A stretch of 64,000 nucleotides of DNA, taken from the NCBI RefSeq assembly GCF_006442965.1, contig NZ_VFWX01000023.1:1-64000 (forward strand), given 5' to 3'. Below, piece after piece: positions 49,469-58,789 of this stretch; the first letter of the stretch is position 1; each line of letters starts with the position of its first letter. The notes under the pieces were generated by a model that saw only the letters and a list, made by a program, of their open reading frames with translations, did not search any database and was not told the DNA's origin. Position numbers and translations under genes: made by a program. This DNA comes from Mesorhizobium sp. CU3. GTDB taxonomy: Bacteria > Pseudomonadota > Alphaproteobacteria > Rhizobiales > Rhizobiaceae.

Positions 49469-51759
49469 CCGCTCATGACATGAAACACGCCGGCTCCGAC
49501 AGCGCGCGGCTGGAAGCCGTTGGCGGAAGGCTGTCGCGCGTCGACGGCCCGGCCAAGATCACCGGTGCTGCCCGCTACGCCTTCGAACAGCAGCTCGACG
49601 GGCTGACGCATGCGGTGCTGGTCGGCGCGACGATTGCCGCCGGCAAGGTGGCAGCCATCGACAGCCGCGCGGCCGAGACGGCGCCGGGCGTGCTTGCCGT
49701 GCTGACGCCGGACACGATCATGGAGCTGAAAGGCGCGTCCGACTGGCTGGGCAACCCGCCGGCAAAGCCGACCTACGGCCCCCTCGCCCGCGAGGTCACC
49801 TATTCCGGCCAGCATATCGCGGCCGTGGTGGCCGAGACCTTCGAGCAGGCGGTCGCGGCGGCGGGACTGGTCAAGGTGACCTATGACGAGACGCCGGCGA
49901 TCGTCGATCTCAGCGACGGCAAGGCCGGCGACGGGATCCCGATCGACATGATGACCAAGGAATGGGGCGACGCTCAAGGCGCCTTTGCCGCGGCGCCCGT
50001 GCGCATCTGCGCGGCCTACAACACGCCGCGCGAATTCCAGGCGGCGATGGAGCCGCATGGGCTGATCGCACGCTGGCAGGGCGACGAGCTCACCATCTGG
50101 GAGCCCAGCCAATGGCTCGACGGCATGGCGCGTACCTATGCCGAATGGTTCGCCATCCCCTTCGAGAATGTGCGACTAGTCTCGCCCTATATCGGCGGCG
50201 GTTTCGGCTCAAAAGCGCTGGCGCTCGCCCACAGCGCGGTGGCCGCCGCGGCTGCGAAGATGCTCAACCGGCCGGTGAAGCTGGTGCTCAATCGCCCGCA
50301 GAATTTCACCTCCTATGGCGGCCGCGCCGCGACGCGACAGACGGTGGCGATCGGTGCCGACAAGGACGGCAAGATCCAGTCGATCGTGCATCGCGGCGTC
50401 AACGAGACGGCGGTCGACGGCATGTGGGTCGAGCCGCTCGGATCCGTCACCTCGATCATGTACGCGACGCCGAATTTCTCCTCGAAGCAGAATGTCGTGC
50501 GGGTCAACACGGTCGTGCCTGGCGCCAAGCGCGCTCCGGGCGAGAATCCTTCAGCCTTCGGCATCGAAAGCGCCATCGACGAGCTTGCCTATGAGCTCGG
50601 GCTGGATCCGCTGGAGATGCGGCTAATCAACTATGCCGAGGAGGACCCGCAGGTGAAAAAGCCTTGGTCGACCAGGCAATTGCGAGAAGCCTTCGCCGTC
50701 GGCGCCGAAGCCTTCGGCTGGGCGAAGCGCTCGCCTGCGCCGCGCTCGATGCGCGACGGTCGCCAGTTGATCGGCTGGGGCATGGCGGCCGGCACCTATC
50801 CGGTGCGGCGCGCGCATGGCGAGGCGGTGGTGAAGATCATGGCCGACGGTTCGGTCGAGGTCGAAAGCTCCTCCATCGACATGGGCCAGGGCACCTACAC
50901 CATCCTGGCGCAGACCGCCGCAGAGACGCTCGGCGTGCCCGTCGAGCAGGTGTCGGTGAAGCTCGGCGACTCGCATTTTGCCCGCGCCGGCGTCACCGGC
51001 GGCTCGCGGCTTGCCGGGGTCATGACCGGCGCCGTCTACAAGGCGGCCGGACAGGCGCTGGACGAGTTGATCGGGCTCGCGCTGTCCGACCCACGCTCGC
51101 CCTTCCAGAAGGTCCAGGCGAACACGCTGTCGGTGAAGGACGGCCGCATCGCATCGCCGCGCGGCGACGGACCGGACCTGTCGATCGCCGAGCTGATGAG
51201 CGCCATCGGTCGCGAGAAGATCGAGGCGAAGGGCGACACCATGCCGGCGAGCACGACGCCGGAGGAGCGCTACAAGAACTACACCACCATCGCCATGTCG
51301 ATCCCGCACACCGAAGGCAATTATTCGCGCCATTCCTGGTGCGCGCATTTCGTCGAGGTCAGGGTGGACGAAGACTTCGGCACGGTGCGCGTGTCGCGCG
51401 TGGTGTCGGCGCTGGATTCAGGCCGGCTCTACAACCCGAAACTGGCGGAGAGCCAGTGGAAAGGCGGCATCATCATGGGCATCGGCCAGGCGCTGCTCGA
51501 GGAAGGCATCGTCGACCGCCGCCACGGCCGCATCGTCAACGGCAATTTCGCCGATTACATGCTGCCGACCAATGCCGACATCCCGGATATCCAGACCATC
51601 TCGGTGGGCATTCCCGATCCACACTCCTCGGCGCTCGGCGGCAAGGGCGTCGGGGAACTCGCCATCGTCGGCATCGCGCCGGCGATTGCCAACGCGGTGT
51701 TCCACGCGACGGGGAAAAGGGTGCGGGATCTTCCGATCACGCTGGAGAAGTTGATTTAG
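49465..51759 (+). CDS. paoC: molybdenum-binding subunit of aldehyde oxidoreductase (PaoC-like)
   Basis: The product (764 aa) is the large molybdopterin-cytosine-dinucleotide-binding subunit. Visible features are the N-terminal RVDGPAKITGAARYAFE, PYIGGGFGSKA, the GQGTYTILAQTAAE cofactor region and, near the end, GGKGVGELAIVG with the catalytic Glu. It oxidises aldehydes, typically aromatic ones in the Pao family, to acids. A GGGAGAG site precedes ATG 49465, which overlaps the PaoB stop. No PaoD/XdhC chaperone gene is adjacent, so maturation must depend on one elsewhere. Confidence 0.9.
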   Translation: MTAHDMKHAGSDSARLEAVGGRLSRVDGPAKITGAARYAFEQQLDGLTHAVLVGATIAAGKVAAIDSRAAETAPGVLAVLTPDTIMELKGASDWLGNPPAKPTYGPLAREVTYSGQHIAAVVAETFEQAVAAAGLVKVTYDETPAIVDLSDGKAGDGIPIDMMTKEWGDAQGAFAAAPVRICAAYNTPREFQAAMEPHGLIARWQGDELTIWEPSQWLDGMARTYAEWFAIPFENVRLVSPYIGGGFGSKALALAHSAVAAAAAKMLNRPVKLVLNRPQNFTSYGGRAATRQTVAIGADKDGKIQSIVHRGVNETAVDGMWVEPLGSVTSIMYATPNFSSKQNVVRVNTVVPGAKRAPGENPSAFGIESAIDELAYELGLDPLEMRLINYAEEDPQVKKPWSTRQLREAFAVGAEAFGWAKRSPAPRSMRDGRQLIGWGMAAGTYPVRRAHGEAVVKIMADGSVEVESSSIDMGQGTYTILAQTAAETLGVPVEQVSVKLGDSHFARAGVTGGSRLAGVMTGAVYKAAGQALDELIGLALSDPRSPFQKVQANTLSVKDGRIASPRGDGPDLSIAELMSAIGREKIEAKGDTMPASTTPEERYKNYTTIAMSIPHTEGNYSRHSWCAHFVEVRVDEDFGTVRVSRVVSALDSGRLYNPKLAESQWKGGIIMGIGQALLEEGIVDRRHGRIVNGNFADYMLPTNADIPDIQTISVGIPDPHSSALGGKGVGELAIVGIAPAIANAVFHATGKRVRDLPITLEKLI

Positions 51760-51778
51760 TGCCGGCGCCCGATCGGCC

Positions 51779-53644
51779 TCACGCAATCCGCAACCCAGCG
51801 CCGTCCGTGCCCGGCGCCAGCTTTGTCGCGTCGCGGCCGGCGGCCTTGGCGGCGTAAAGCGCTTCGTCGGCGCGCAGGATCAGTTCGGTCGGGATGCGGC
51901 GGGCGCCTGGGCCGCTGGTCGCGACGCCGATGCTGATGGTGACGAGCTTGCGCTCGCTGCTCTCGTGCACCAGCGCCTGTTCGCGCACCGCAGCGCGCAG
52001 ATTGTCGGCGACGCGCACCGCGCCGGCGGCCGTCGTGTCCGGCAGGATGATTGCGAATTCCTCCCCGCCATAGCGCGCCACGAAATCGGCGGTGCGCGTG
52101 CGCTGGCGCAGGCAGTCGGCGATTCGGCGCAAGCATTCGTCCCCGGCCAGATGCCCGTAATGATCGTTATAGGCCTTGAAGGAATCGACATCGATCAGGA
52201 GCAGCGCCACTTCCCGGTCGGTATCCGCTACCTTGGCCAGCGCCTGATCGAAGGCGCGGCGGTTGCCGACGCCGAGCAGCGGATCGGTGTTGGCAAGCTC
52301 CGCCAACTGGTTGGAGAGCGTGGTGAGCTCGCCCTCGGTGCTTTTGATCTGGGTGATGTCGGACACGACCACCAGAGCTAGGCCGGCCTGCGTCGGCCGG
52401 GTGCGCAGCATCAGCCAGCGGCCGTCGAAGAGCTTGATCTGCTGCTCGCCGGTCACGTGCAGCGTGGCGAGCACGCTGTCGATCCATTTCTTTTCCTGGC
52501 CCTTGGGAATGCCGACCTGCTCGCCGGTCACCGTCACCGCCTCCAGTATGTCCCTCAGCCTGGTGCCGGGCGTGCGCAGGTCGCCCGTCAGCGGGAAGAA
52601 GTCGCGGTAGCGTTCGTTGCAGAACACCAGCGTGCCCTCGCCGTCGAACATGGCAAGCCCGTCCGACATTTCCGACAGCGCGAAGGAGAGCTGGTTCTTG
52701 GCCTCCAGCAGGGCCTGCTCGAGTTGCTTTTGGGCGGTGATGTCGCGCGTGACACCGACGAGGCCGATGATGTTGCCGTCGACATCGTGCAAGGGCGTCT
52801 TCGAGCTGGCAAACCAGCGTATGCTGCCTTGCCCGTCGGTCACCTGCTCTTCGAAATCGCTCAGCGCCTCGCCCGATTTCAGCATCCGCTGCTCGACCCC
52901 GAACAGGATGCGGGCACGGGCCTGGTCGGTCAGGTCGAAATCGGTCTTGCCGGTCATCTGGACCGGGTGATCGTAGCCGTTATAGGTGGCGACCGCCCTG
53001 TTGACGGCGACGAACTGGCTGCGCGTGTTCTTGACGTAATAGAAGTCCGGCGCCTGCGCGAGCGCCGCGCGCAGCAGGTCGCGCTCCTTGGCAAGAAGCT
53101 GGGTATGCAGCACGACCAGCCCCGCCACGGCGGTCGCCACGATGTTCAGCACAATGAGCGGCAGGATGAGGCGGATATCGGAGACGGCCGGATGCGGCAG
53201 CACCGCCAGCGGCAAAAGAAGCGACAGGCCGACGCCGACCGCGAACAGCAGCACCTGGACAACCAGCGGCGACCCACGGCCGATGAGCCGATGGGCGGCG
53301 ACGCCGGCGAAGACCGCAATCGTTATGCCCATCACACCGCCGACCAAGCCCTGTCCGCCTATCGCCATGCGATATCCGAGCGGGAAGGCCGCGGCCACCA
53401 GAGCGCCTGGCAGGCCGGCGAACAGGCCGGCCGTCGCGACCAGCGAGGTTCTCAGATCCACCAGAACGCCGGGCTCGATCTCGACGGTCAAAAGCATCGA
53501 GGCCAGCGCGCCCCAGCCCATGATGCAGCCGAAAAGGAGCAGCCGAACCCGTTGCGAACGCCCTTCCAGCCAGGGTTGCACATAGTTCCAGCCGGAGACG
53601 AACAGCGCCACCGCAGCGAGATTTGCCATCAGATGCTGCCACAT
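51779..53644 (-). CDS. membrane diguanylate cyclase (5TM-PAS-PAS-GGDEF)
   Basis: The product (621 aa) has an N-terminal 5TM-5TMR-type membrane domain (about residues 1-185), two PAS domains (about 195-310 and 320-435) and a C-terminal GGDEF domain. The active-site motif is GGEEF at residues 526-530, with an RTAD inhibitory-site motif five residues before it, so both activity and product feedback are expected. It makes cyclic di-GMP, so it may regulate motility, attachment or the polysaccharide made by region 1. It is convergent to paoC. Confidence 0.9.
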   Translation of the reverse strand: MWQHLMANLAAVALFVSGWNYVQPWLEGRSQRVRLLLFGCIMGWGALASMLLTVEIEPGVLVDLRTSLVATAGLFAGLPGALVAAAFPLGYRMAIGGQGLVGGVMGITIAVFAGVAAHRLIGRGSPLVVQVLLFAVGVGLSLLLPLAVLPHPAVSDIRLILPLIVLNIVATAVAGLVVLHTQLLAKERDLLRAALAQAPDFYYVKNTRSQFVAVNRAVATYNGYDHPVQMTGKTDFDLTDQARARILFGVEQRMLKSGEALSDFEEQVTDGQGSIRWFASSKTPLHDVDGNIIGLVGVTRDITAQKQLEQALLEAKNQLSFALSEMSDGLAMFDGEGTLVFCNERYRDFFPLTGDLRTPGTRLRDILEAVTVTGEQVGIPKGQEKKWIDSVLATLHVTGEQQIKLFDGRWLMLRTRPTQAGLALVVVSDITQIKSTEGELTTLSNQLAELANTDPLLGVGNRRAFDQALAKVADTDREVALLLIDVDSFKAYNDHYGHLAGDECLRRIADCLRQRTRTADFVARYGGEEFAIILPDTTAAGAVRVADNLRAAVREQALVHESSERKLVTISIGVATSGPGARRIPTELILRADEALYAAKAAGRDATKLAPGTDGAGLRIA

Positions 53645-53833
53645 GGCGCCGATGAGGACCTCCGATCAAGGCCACTAAAAGCACCAGAAAAGTTGTTTGT
53701 GGGTTAAAGGGCCACCTGCGGTTGGCTTATGGTTGCAGAATGGCAAACGAGGGAAGCGAGAGGCCGACGTCTCAGAAACCCGTCTAATCCGTATTGCTGG
53801 GAACCCGGCGGCTGGAACTGCGTTCTGGCGCTC

Positions 53834-54310
53834 ATGGATGAGCTCGTTGAACGTTTCGGACAGCAGACATTGCTGCCGTTTTCGGTGATATCCGCCAGAC
53901 TGTTATTGGCGGCGATCTTGGGGTCACTGGTTGGCCTGGAGCGCGAATGGCGTAACAGACCGGCCGGGCTTAGAACGCACATCCTTATTTGCGTGGCGAC
54001 GGCTCTGATTGCCATTCTGGCCATCGAGATCACCCACCTCCATATCTTTGACGGTCAAGAAATCGCGATCGATCCGATCCGCTTGATCGAGGCCACGACT
54101 GCCGGTGTCGCGTTCCTGGCGGCGGGGATAATCTTCTTTTCCAAGGGCGAAGTTCAGGGGCTTACTACCGGCGCAGGGATGTGGCTTGCCGGCGCCGTCG
54201 GCCTGGCGGTCGGGCTCGGCTTTTGGCAAATCGCAATTCTAGGCACCGTGCTCGCTCTCATCGTGCTCGGGCTGCTGCAGTTGGTGCAAGTCCCCTCGAA
54301 GGACAAATAA
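53834..54310 (+). CDS. MgtC/SapB family membrane protein
   Basis: The product (158 aa) has four or five membrane segments and the family's signature ARLLLAAILGSLVGLEREWRNRPAGLRTHILIC, which carries the conserved Arg/Glu, and GVAFLAAGIIFF. MgtC proteins help growth at low magnesium by inhibiting the F-ATPase, but this short form lacks the C-terminal ACT-like domain. ATG 53834 is the likely start; upstream codons in the same frame are open but do not look like protein. Confidence 0.8.
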   Translation: MDELVERFGQQTLLPFSVISARLLLAAILGSLVGLEREWRNRPAGLRTHILICVATALIAILAIEITHLHIFDGQEIAIDPIRLIEATTAGVAFLAAGIIFFSKGEVQGLTTGAGMWLAGAVGLAVGLGFWQIAILGTVLALIVLGLLQLVQVPSKDK

Positions 54311-54440
54311 TCGCTCAAGGCCGAAGTTCCGAAGCCCGTAGCACGCTTGGCTCGATCTCAAATCAGGCAAGTGAGGATTGGCGCTGCAGATTGGCCTAAT
54401 GGACAGAGCGGATTTCGAATACCGGCGGCAAGCACTAGAA

Positions 54441-54478
54441 CGGTCCGGCTCGTGACTGGTAGCGCCCGAGCCGGACCG
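54441..54478. terminator. hairpin after the His-rich gene
   Basis: CGGTCCGGCTCG (54441-54452) pairs perfectly over 12 bases with CGAGCCGGACCG (54467-54478) around a 14-base loop. It lies directly downstream of the minus-strand His-rich gene and would end its transcript. Confidence 0.6.
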
Positions 54479-54486
54479 GTTCATCA

Positions 54487-54789
54487 TCAGTAGCCGGTGC
54501 CGCCCTCGACCACGACCGGACGGTGATGCCGATGCTGAATGGAGCCGGTGACGGTCACGCTATCCGGGCGATGATGGCGATGCCAGTGGCGGCGGCCGTG
54601 ATCATAGAAGGCGACCGTGCCGTGGTGGCGATGATGGAGGCGGTGACCCTCGTCATTGATGATCACGGCGGATCGGTGATGATGATGGTGCCGGTGATGG
54701 GTGCCGATGACGATCTGCGCCTCGGTCGCGGAAGCGATTGTCGGTGCGGCAACGCAAAGCACCAATGCAGCGAAAAGCACTGTTTTCAT
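54487..54789 (-). CDS. secreted histidine-rich protein
   Basis: The product (100 aa) has a signal peptide (MKTVLFAALVLCVAAPTIAS) and a mature part that is roughly one quarter His, in runs such as HHRHHHHH, HHRHHG and HWHRHHRP. Such proteins can bind Zn, Ni or Cu, or form an extracellular scaffold, but no family is recognised. AGGA lies 8 bases before the ATG at 54789. A strong hairpin follows the stop. The plus strand is also open here, but the signal peptide and ribosome site support this strand. Confidence 0.7.
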   Translation of the reverse strand: MKTVLFAALVLCVAAPTIASATEAQIVIGTHHRHHHHHRSAVIINDEGHRLHHRHHGTVAFYDHGRRHWHRHHRPDSVTVTGSIQHRHHRPVVVEGGTGY

Positions 54790-54918
54790 TGTACTATTCC
54801 TATCTTTTTGGAAAGATCCCTTCGCCGGAATAAATTGCCGCCCGACGTTTTTGTTCCGATCCATTTCGACATTGCGTCGGAGCGGATCCTCGCGAGCGGG
54901 ATTGGCCGGTCGAGCGCA

Positions 54919-55113
54919 TCAGCTGCCTCGCGGACGCCGCAGCGCTATGTATCGGAGATAGGTGGTGGCCGCGGCATCGCAGGCGCGTCGCCCCTGGCCG
55001 TTGGCCTCTATGATCGTCTTGGCGAGGCGTTGCGACAGGCCGTACTTCCTGGCGAAGAAGGCGGTGTCGTACGGTTCCTCGTCCTGATCGTCGAGAGATC
55101 TTTCAAGGCTCAT
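54919..55113 (-). CDS. small DUF3606-like protein
   Basis: The product (64 aa) reads LDDQDEEPYDTAFFARKYGLSQRL followed by AKTIIEANGQGRRACDAA, similar to the DUF3606 pattern (YE-x-YW...FG(V/I)S...L...V) with changes at several places. It is soluble and of unknown function. CAGGAG lies 8 bases before the ATG. Confidence 0.65.
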   Translation of the reverse strand: MSLERSLDDQDEEPYDTAFFARKYGLSQRLAKTIIEANGQGRRACDAAATTYLRYIALRRPRGS

Positions 55114-55318
55114 GTCGGCGCTCCTGGCTCACGAAAAAACTACGCTTTTGCCAATGCGAAACCTCGGCTTAGGTTGCGGCGTTCGGCCCTCTCCCTCGTC
55201 CCGTACGACTTCAGTCCGATCAGCCTTTCAGACCGTCGCCTGAGGGGCGGAACGAAGGCTGCCGATCGCCGTTTGGCGAATTGAGATCGCAACGCGATAC
55301 CCGCTGGAGAAATTCGAA

Positions 55319-55420
55319 ATGGATCACCACCGCAACAGTGTTCTCGAAGCGCGCTGGCTTCTAGCCGTGCCGGTTTCGATGCTCGTGACAGTTCTGGTTG
55401 CCGGCTTGCTGCTCGGCTAG
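55319..55420 (+). CDS. 33-residue single-pass membrane peptide
   Basis: The frame encodes MDHHRNSVLEARWLLAVPVS followed by a hydrophobic stretch, MLVTVLVAGLLLG, and a stop. GGAGAA lies 7 bases before the ATG. A short soluble head with charged residues before one membrane segment is the normal layout of small membrane proteins. It is too short for routine gene finders. No family is recognised. Confidence 0.55.
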   Translation: MDHHRNSVLEARWLLAVPVSMLVTVLVAGLLLG

Positions 55421-55450
55421 CCTGCCGATGAACCGCTTGCCTGATTGGGC

Positions 55451-55501
55451 GGCCGGTGCCGCAGTGGGTGGGGGTTCGTTGGGGTAGCTGAGGCACCGGC
55501 C
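55451..55501. terminator. hairpin GGCCGGTGCC / GGCACCGGCC
   Basis: A 10-base perfect stem closes a 31-base G-rich loop (with GGGTGGGGG and GGGG). It lies downstream of the 33-residue peptide gene and could stop its transcription. The G-rich loop may form other structures. Confidence 0.4.
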
Positions 55502-55631
55502 GAAGGCGGAATGGGCACCGCCCACAAAACGAAGATAGATCTTGCGGACAGCGGCGAAATTTACGCGATCGCGGAAGCATGGTCTTCGACACCGTCGCCC
55601 AAGCTGCCGACCTGCCATTGTAGATTGGCAA

Positions 55632-57047
55632 TCATTGCCGCTTTCGCCAAATACCAACCGTCGCAATAGCGGCCGCCACCGCCGTCAACCCAGCCGCCAC
55701 CGCAAAGGTAAACGTCATGCCATGCGCGACGGATTCCGGCGCCGCATAAGCCATCTCCTTGGTGCGTGCGGCAAAGGCGAACAGCGCGCCCATCACCGCC
55801 GTGCCGGTGACGAGGCCGAGATTGCGCGACAGGCTGAGCATGCCTGAGACGACGCCGCGCTCGCTTTGGCCGATATCGGCCATGACCGAGGTGTTGTTCG
55901 CCGCCTGGAAGAGCTGGTAGCCGGGCGTCAGAAGCATGATCGCCGCCGCGTAGCCGGCAACGCCGAACAATTCAGGCAGCATGGCAAGCGCAATGCAGCC
56001 GGCGACCAGCAGCGCCAGTCCGGCAAGCACCATGGCGGAGGCGCCGAGCCGGTCGACGACGCGGCCAGCAATCACGCCGCAGAGTGCAGAGACGACCGGG
56101 CCGATGGAGAGCACCGCGCCGGTCATCGCCTCGCTCAGACCGAGTGCACGCGACAGGAAGAACGGGCCGACCACAAGCGTGGCCATCATGACCGTCGACA
56201 CCAACACGTTCATGGCAAGGCTGGCGCCGAGCACCCCGTCGCGCAGCAGCGCGAGTTTCACCAGGGGCGAGGCCACCTTCGCCTCGGCGACGACGAACAG
56301 CACGGCGCCCAGCGCGGCCAGGGCAAGCAGCGCCCCGTTCAGCCCGTCGAAATGGCCGCGGCCCGTGGTCATGGCCAGCGCATAGGCGGCGAGCGTTGCG
56401 GCGAGCAGCAGCGTGCCGACGATGTCGAAGCGGGTCTTTTCATCGGCCACCTTGTGGGCACCCGCTGGCAGGAAACTCCAAGCGGCAAGCATGGCGGCGA
56501 CGCCGAGCCCAGCATTGACGAGGAAGATCGAGCGCCAGCCGACGGCGCCGATCAGCACGCCGCCAAGCGAAGGCCCGAGCGCCGTGCCGATGGCCGACAT
56601 GGTGCCGAGCAGGCCCATGGCGCTGCCGGTGCGCGCTTTCGGCACCGTCTCGCCAACGAAGGCGATGGTCAGCGCCATCATCACCGCGGCACCCAGGCCT
56701 TGCAAGGCGCGCGCGGCGATCAGCAGCGCGAGCGCCGGCGCCAGGGCCGCGGCCAGCGACGCGGCGCTGAACAGCGCGAGACCCGCGACGAGCAATGGCC
56801 GACGGCCGACGAGGTCGCCCAGGCGTCCGACGCTGACGATCAGCGCGGTGATGGCCAAGAGATAGGCCAGCACCACCCATTGCACTTCGGGGAAGGACGC
56901 GTTGAAGGCAGTGCTCAGTGTCGGCAGCGCGACATTGGCAATGCTGGTGCTTAGCGAGGAGAGCAGCATGGCAAGCGACAGGCTGGCCAATGCGCCGGCT
57001 GTCGAGCGGCTTGCAGGCGCTGTTGGCATCAGGGCGATCTCGGCCAT
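55632..57047 (-). CDS. MFS transporter (DHA2-like drug efflux)
   Basis: The product (471 aa) has 14 hydrophobic segments and the MFS motif GRLGDLVGRRPLL between segments 2 and 3, with GPSLGGVLIGAVGWRSIFLVN near segment 5, the pattern of drug/proton antiporters. It should export a toxic compound. ATG 57047 follows CCGGAGAAG. It is divergent from a LysR regulator across a perfect operator palindrome, which probably controls its expression. Confidence 0.85.
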   Translation of the reverse strand: MAEIALMPTAPASRSTAGALASLSLAMLLSSLSTSIANVALPTLSTAFNASFPEVQWVVLAYLLAITALIVSVGRLGDLVGRRPLLVAGLALFSAASLAAALAPALALLIAARALQGLGAAVMMALTIAFVGETVPKARTGSAMGLLGTMSAIGTALGPSLGGVLIGAVGWRSIFLVNAGLGVAAMLAAWSFLPAGAHKVADEKTRFDIVGTLLLAATLAAYALAMTTGRGHFDGLNGALLALAALGAVLFVVAEAKVASPLVKLALLRDGVLGASLAMNVLVSTVMMATLVVGPFFLSRALGLSEAMTGAVLSIGPVVSALCGVIAGRVVDRLGASAMVLAGLALLVAGCIALAMLPELFGVAGYAAAIMLLTPGYQLFQAANNTSVMADIGQSERGVVSGMLSLSRNLGLVTGTAVMGALFAFAARTKEMAYAAPESVAHGMTFTFAVAAGLTAVAAAIATVGIWRKRQ

Positions 57048-57115
57048 GGTTCTTCTCCGGTTGCGACTTGCCGGAAAGATAAGCGCGCACGACATAAGGC
57101 GGAATGCGCAGCGTT

Positions 57116-57132
57116 TGCACTTGATCAGTGCA
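57116..57132. promoter_or_regulatory. LysR operator palindrome between MFS and LysR genes
   Basis: TGCACT (57116-57121) and AGTGCA (57127-57132) are perfect inverted arms around TGATC, including a T-N11-A-like spacing. It lies between the divergent MFS and LysR genes, 45 bases before the LysR ATG, and fits autoregulation with activation or repression of the exporter. Confidence 0.6.
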
Positions 57133-57176
57133 TGAAACGCCATGCCAAATTGCCCGATCCGTGTTATGGTCGTGCC

Positions 57177-58073
57177 ATGTCGCGACCCGATCTCAACCTC
57201 TTGGTGACGCTGGATGTGCTGCTTGCGGAAGGCAGCGTCGCCAGGGCGGCGCGCAGACTGCGGCTCAGCCCCTCGGCGATGAGCCGGGCGCTGGCCAGGC
57301 TGCGCGAGGCGACCGGCGACCCGCTGCTGGTGCGCGCCGGGCGCGGCCTGGCGCCGACGCCGCGCGCCATCGAACTCGCCGCCGAGGTCGGCCAGTTGGT
57401 GAAACAGGCGGAAACGATGCTGCGGCCGGTCGCGCGGCTCGACCTCAAGACGCTCAGCCGCTCCTTCACCATGCGCAACAGCGACGGTTTTGTGGAAAAT
57501 TTCGGCCCGGCGCTGATTGCCCGCGTCGCCCGGGAAGCGCCAGGCGTGCAACTGCGCTTCGTGCCGAAGCCCGACAAGGAGAGCGGCCCGATGCGCGAGG
57601 GCGCGGTCGATCTCGAAACCGGCGTGGTCGGAGGCTCGATCGGGCCGGAGGTGCGCGCGCAGGCGCTGTTCCGCGACCGGTTCGTCGGCGTCGTACGAGC
57701 CGGGCACACGCTCAGCGAAGGCAGGCTCACCACCGCCCGCTTTGCCGCCGGGCGGCATATCCTTGTCTCGCGCCGCGGGCTCGATCGCGGGCCGGTCGAC
57801 GCGGCGCTGGAGGTAGCCGGCCTGACACGCGAGATCGCGACCGTGGTCGGCGGCTTTGCCGAGGCGCTTGCCTTGGCGCGCGGCTCCGATCTCATCGCCA
57901 CCGTGCCGGAGCGCTACACGCAGACACTGCGCGCAGGGATGTTCACCTTCGCACTGCCGGTGAAGCTCGCGGAGCTGACAATCTCGCTGTTATGGCACCC
58001 ACGCCTCGATGCCGACCCGGCGCATCGCTGGCTGCGTGGTGTGGTGCGCGAGGTATGCGGCACGCCTGTTTGA
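57177..58073 (+). CDS. LysR-family regulator
   Basis: The product (298 aa) begins MSRPDLNLLVTLDVLLAEGS and has the LysR helix-turn-helix SVARAARRLRLSPSAMSRALARLREATGDPLLVRAG. The C-terminal domain is of the substrate-binding type. ATG 57177 is preferred over an in-frame ATG at 57132, which would lie inside the operator. It should regulate the divergent MFS gene. Confidence 0.85.
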   Translation: MSRPDLNLLVTLDVLLAEGSVARAARRLRLSPSAMSRALARLREATGDPLLVRAGRGLAPTPRAIELAAEVGQLVKQAETMLRPVARLDLKTLSRSFTMRNSDGFVENFGPALIARVAREAPGVQLRFVPKPDKESGPMREGAVDLETGVVGGSIGPEVRAQALFRDRFVGVVRAGHTLSEGRLTTARFAAGRHILVSRRGLDRGPVDAALEVAGLTREIATVVGGFAEALALARGSDLIATVPERYTQTLRAGMFTFALPVKLAELTISLLWHPRLDADPAHRWLRGVVREVCGTPV

Positions 58074-58137
58074 GGGCACTCGCGCAGCTTCGCCTATCCC
58101 TGTACGATCATGCTCGTTCCGAACCTGGGGGATCATC

Positions 58138-58623
58138 ATGAAACGCGCACTGGCAACACTCATCCTGGCGCTGCTTGCGGTCCAGCAGGCCGAGGCCGCC
58201 GCGTGCAGCTGGAGCGCCAAGATGGAGGAAGACGAGGGCGGCAGCGTGATGATGGCTTCCGTCTGCGGCGGACCGAAGGGCGATGCACATCTGATACTGG
58301 CCTGCTTCGACAAACCTGTGCTGAGCTATGATCTCGGCGCCGCCGGCCAGCAGTTGGAGCCCGGCATCAGCGGCTCTTTCACCTTCAAGGCCGGCGACAA
58401 GAGCCTGACGAAGAAGCTCGAGCTCGAGGCAATGTACAACTACTTCACCACCGAGCTTTCCGGCCCATCAGACCCGCTGCTAGCGCTGTTGCGCGGCAAG
58501 GGCGACGTGACGGTGTCGGCGGACAAATACGGCGCGGCAAGCTTTCCGCTGAAGGGCTCCGGCGCCGCGATCGGCAAGGTGCTGGCCGAATGCGGCAAGG
58601 GCTCGGCCGGCGAAGCGGATTAA
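58138..58623 (+). CDS. secreted hypothetical protein
   Basis: The product (161 aa) has a signal peptide (MKRALATLILALLAVQQAEA, cleavage after AEAA) and four Cys in the mature part, in ACSWSAK, SVCGGPK, LACFDKP and AECGKGS, suggesting two disulphides. The end (SFPLKGSGAAIGKVLAECGKG) resembles a C-terminal motif seen in other periplasmic proteins of unknown function. GGGG lies before the ATG at 58138. No partner is evident. Confidence 0.65.
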   Translation: MKRALATLILALLAVQQAEAAACSWSAKMEEDEGGSVMMASVCGGPKGDAHLILACFDKPVLSYDLGAAGQQLEPGISGSFTFKAGDKSLTKKLELEAMYNYFTTELSGPSDPLLALLRGKGDVTVSADKYGAASFPLKGSGAAIGKVLAECGKGSAGEAD

Positions 58624-58789
58624 GAGCCGTTCTCTTCGGGACGTTGTGCGCCCGGCGTGGAAATGACCAACACCTGTTAATTCCACGCTGCTTTCGACGC
58701 GGCGTCCAACGCTCGTTTCCTCGCCCTTCCCTCATTGTCCTCCCATCGACGACGCGAATGATCGCGCCGCAACAAAGATGGAGACGACA

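Noticed and set aside
54370..54440. tRNA-like wording (GGCCTAATGGACAGAGCGG)
   Set aside because: No acceptor stem or anticodon arm can be formed around it.
55460..55485. Possible G-quadruplex in the loop of a hairpin
   Set aside because: Only three separate runs of three or more G are present, so a standard quadruplex is not supported.
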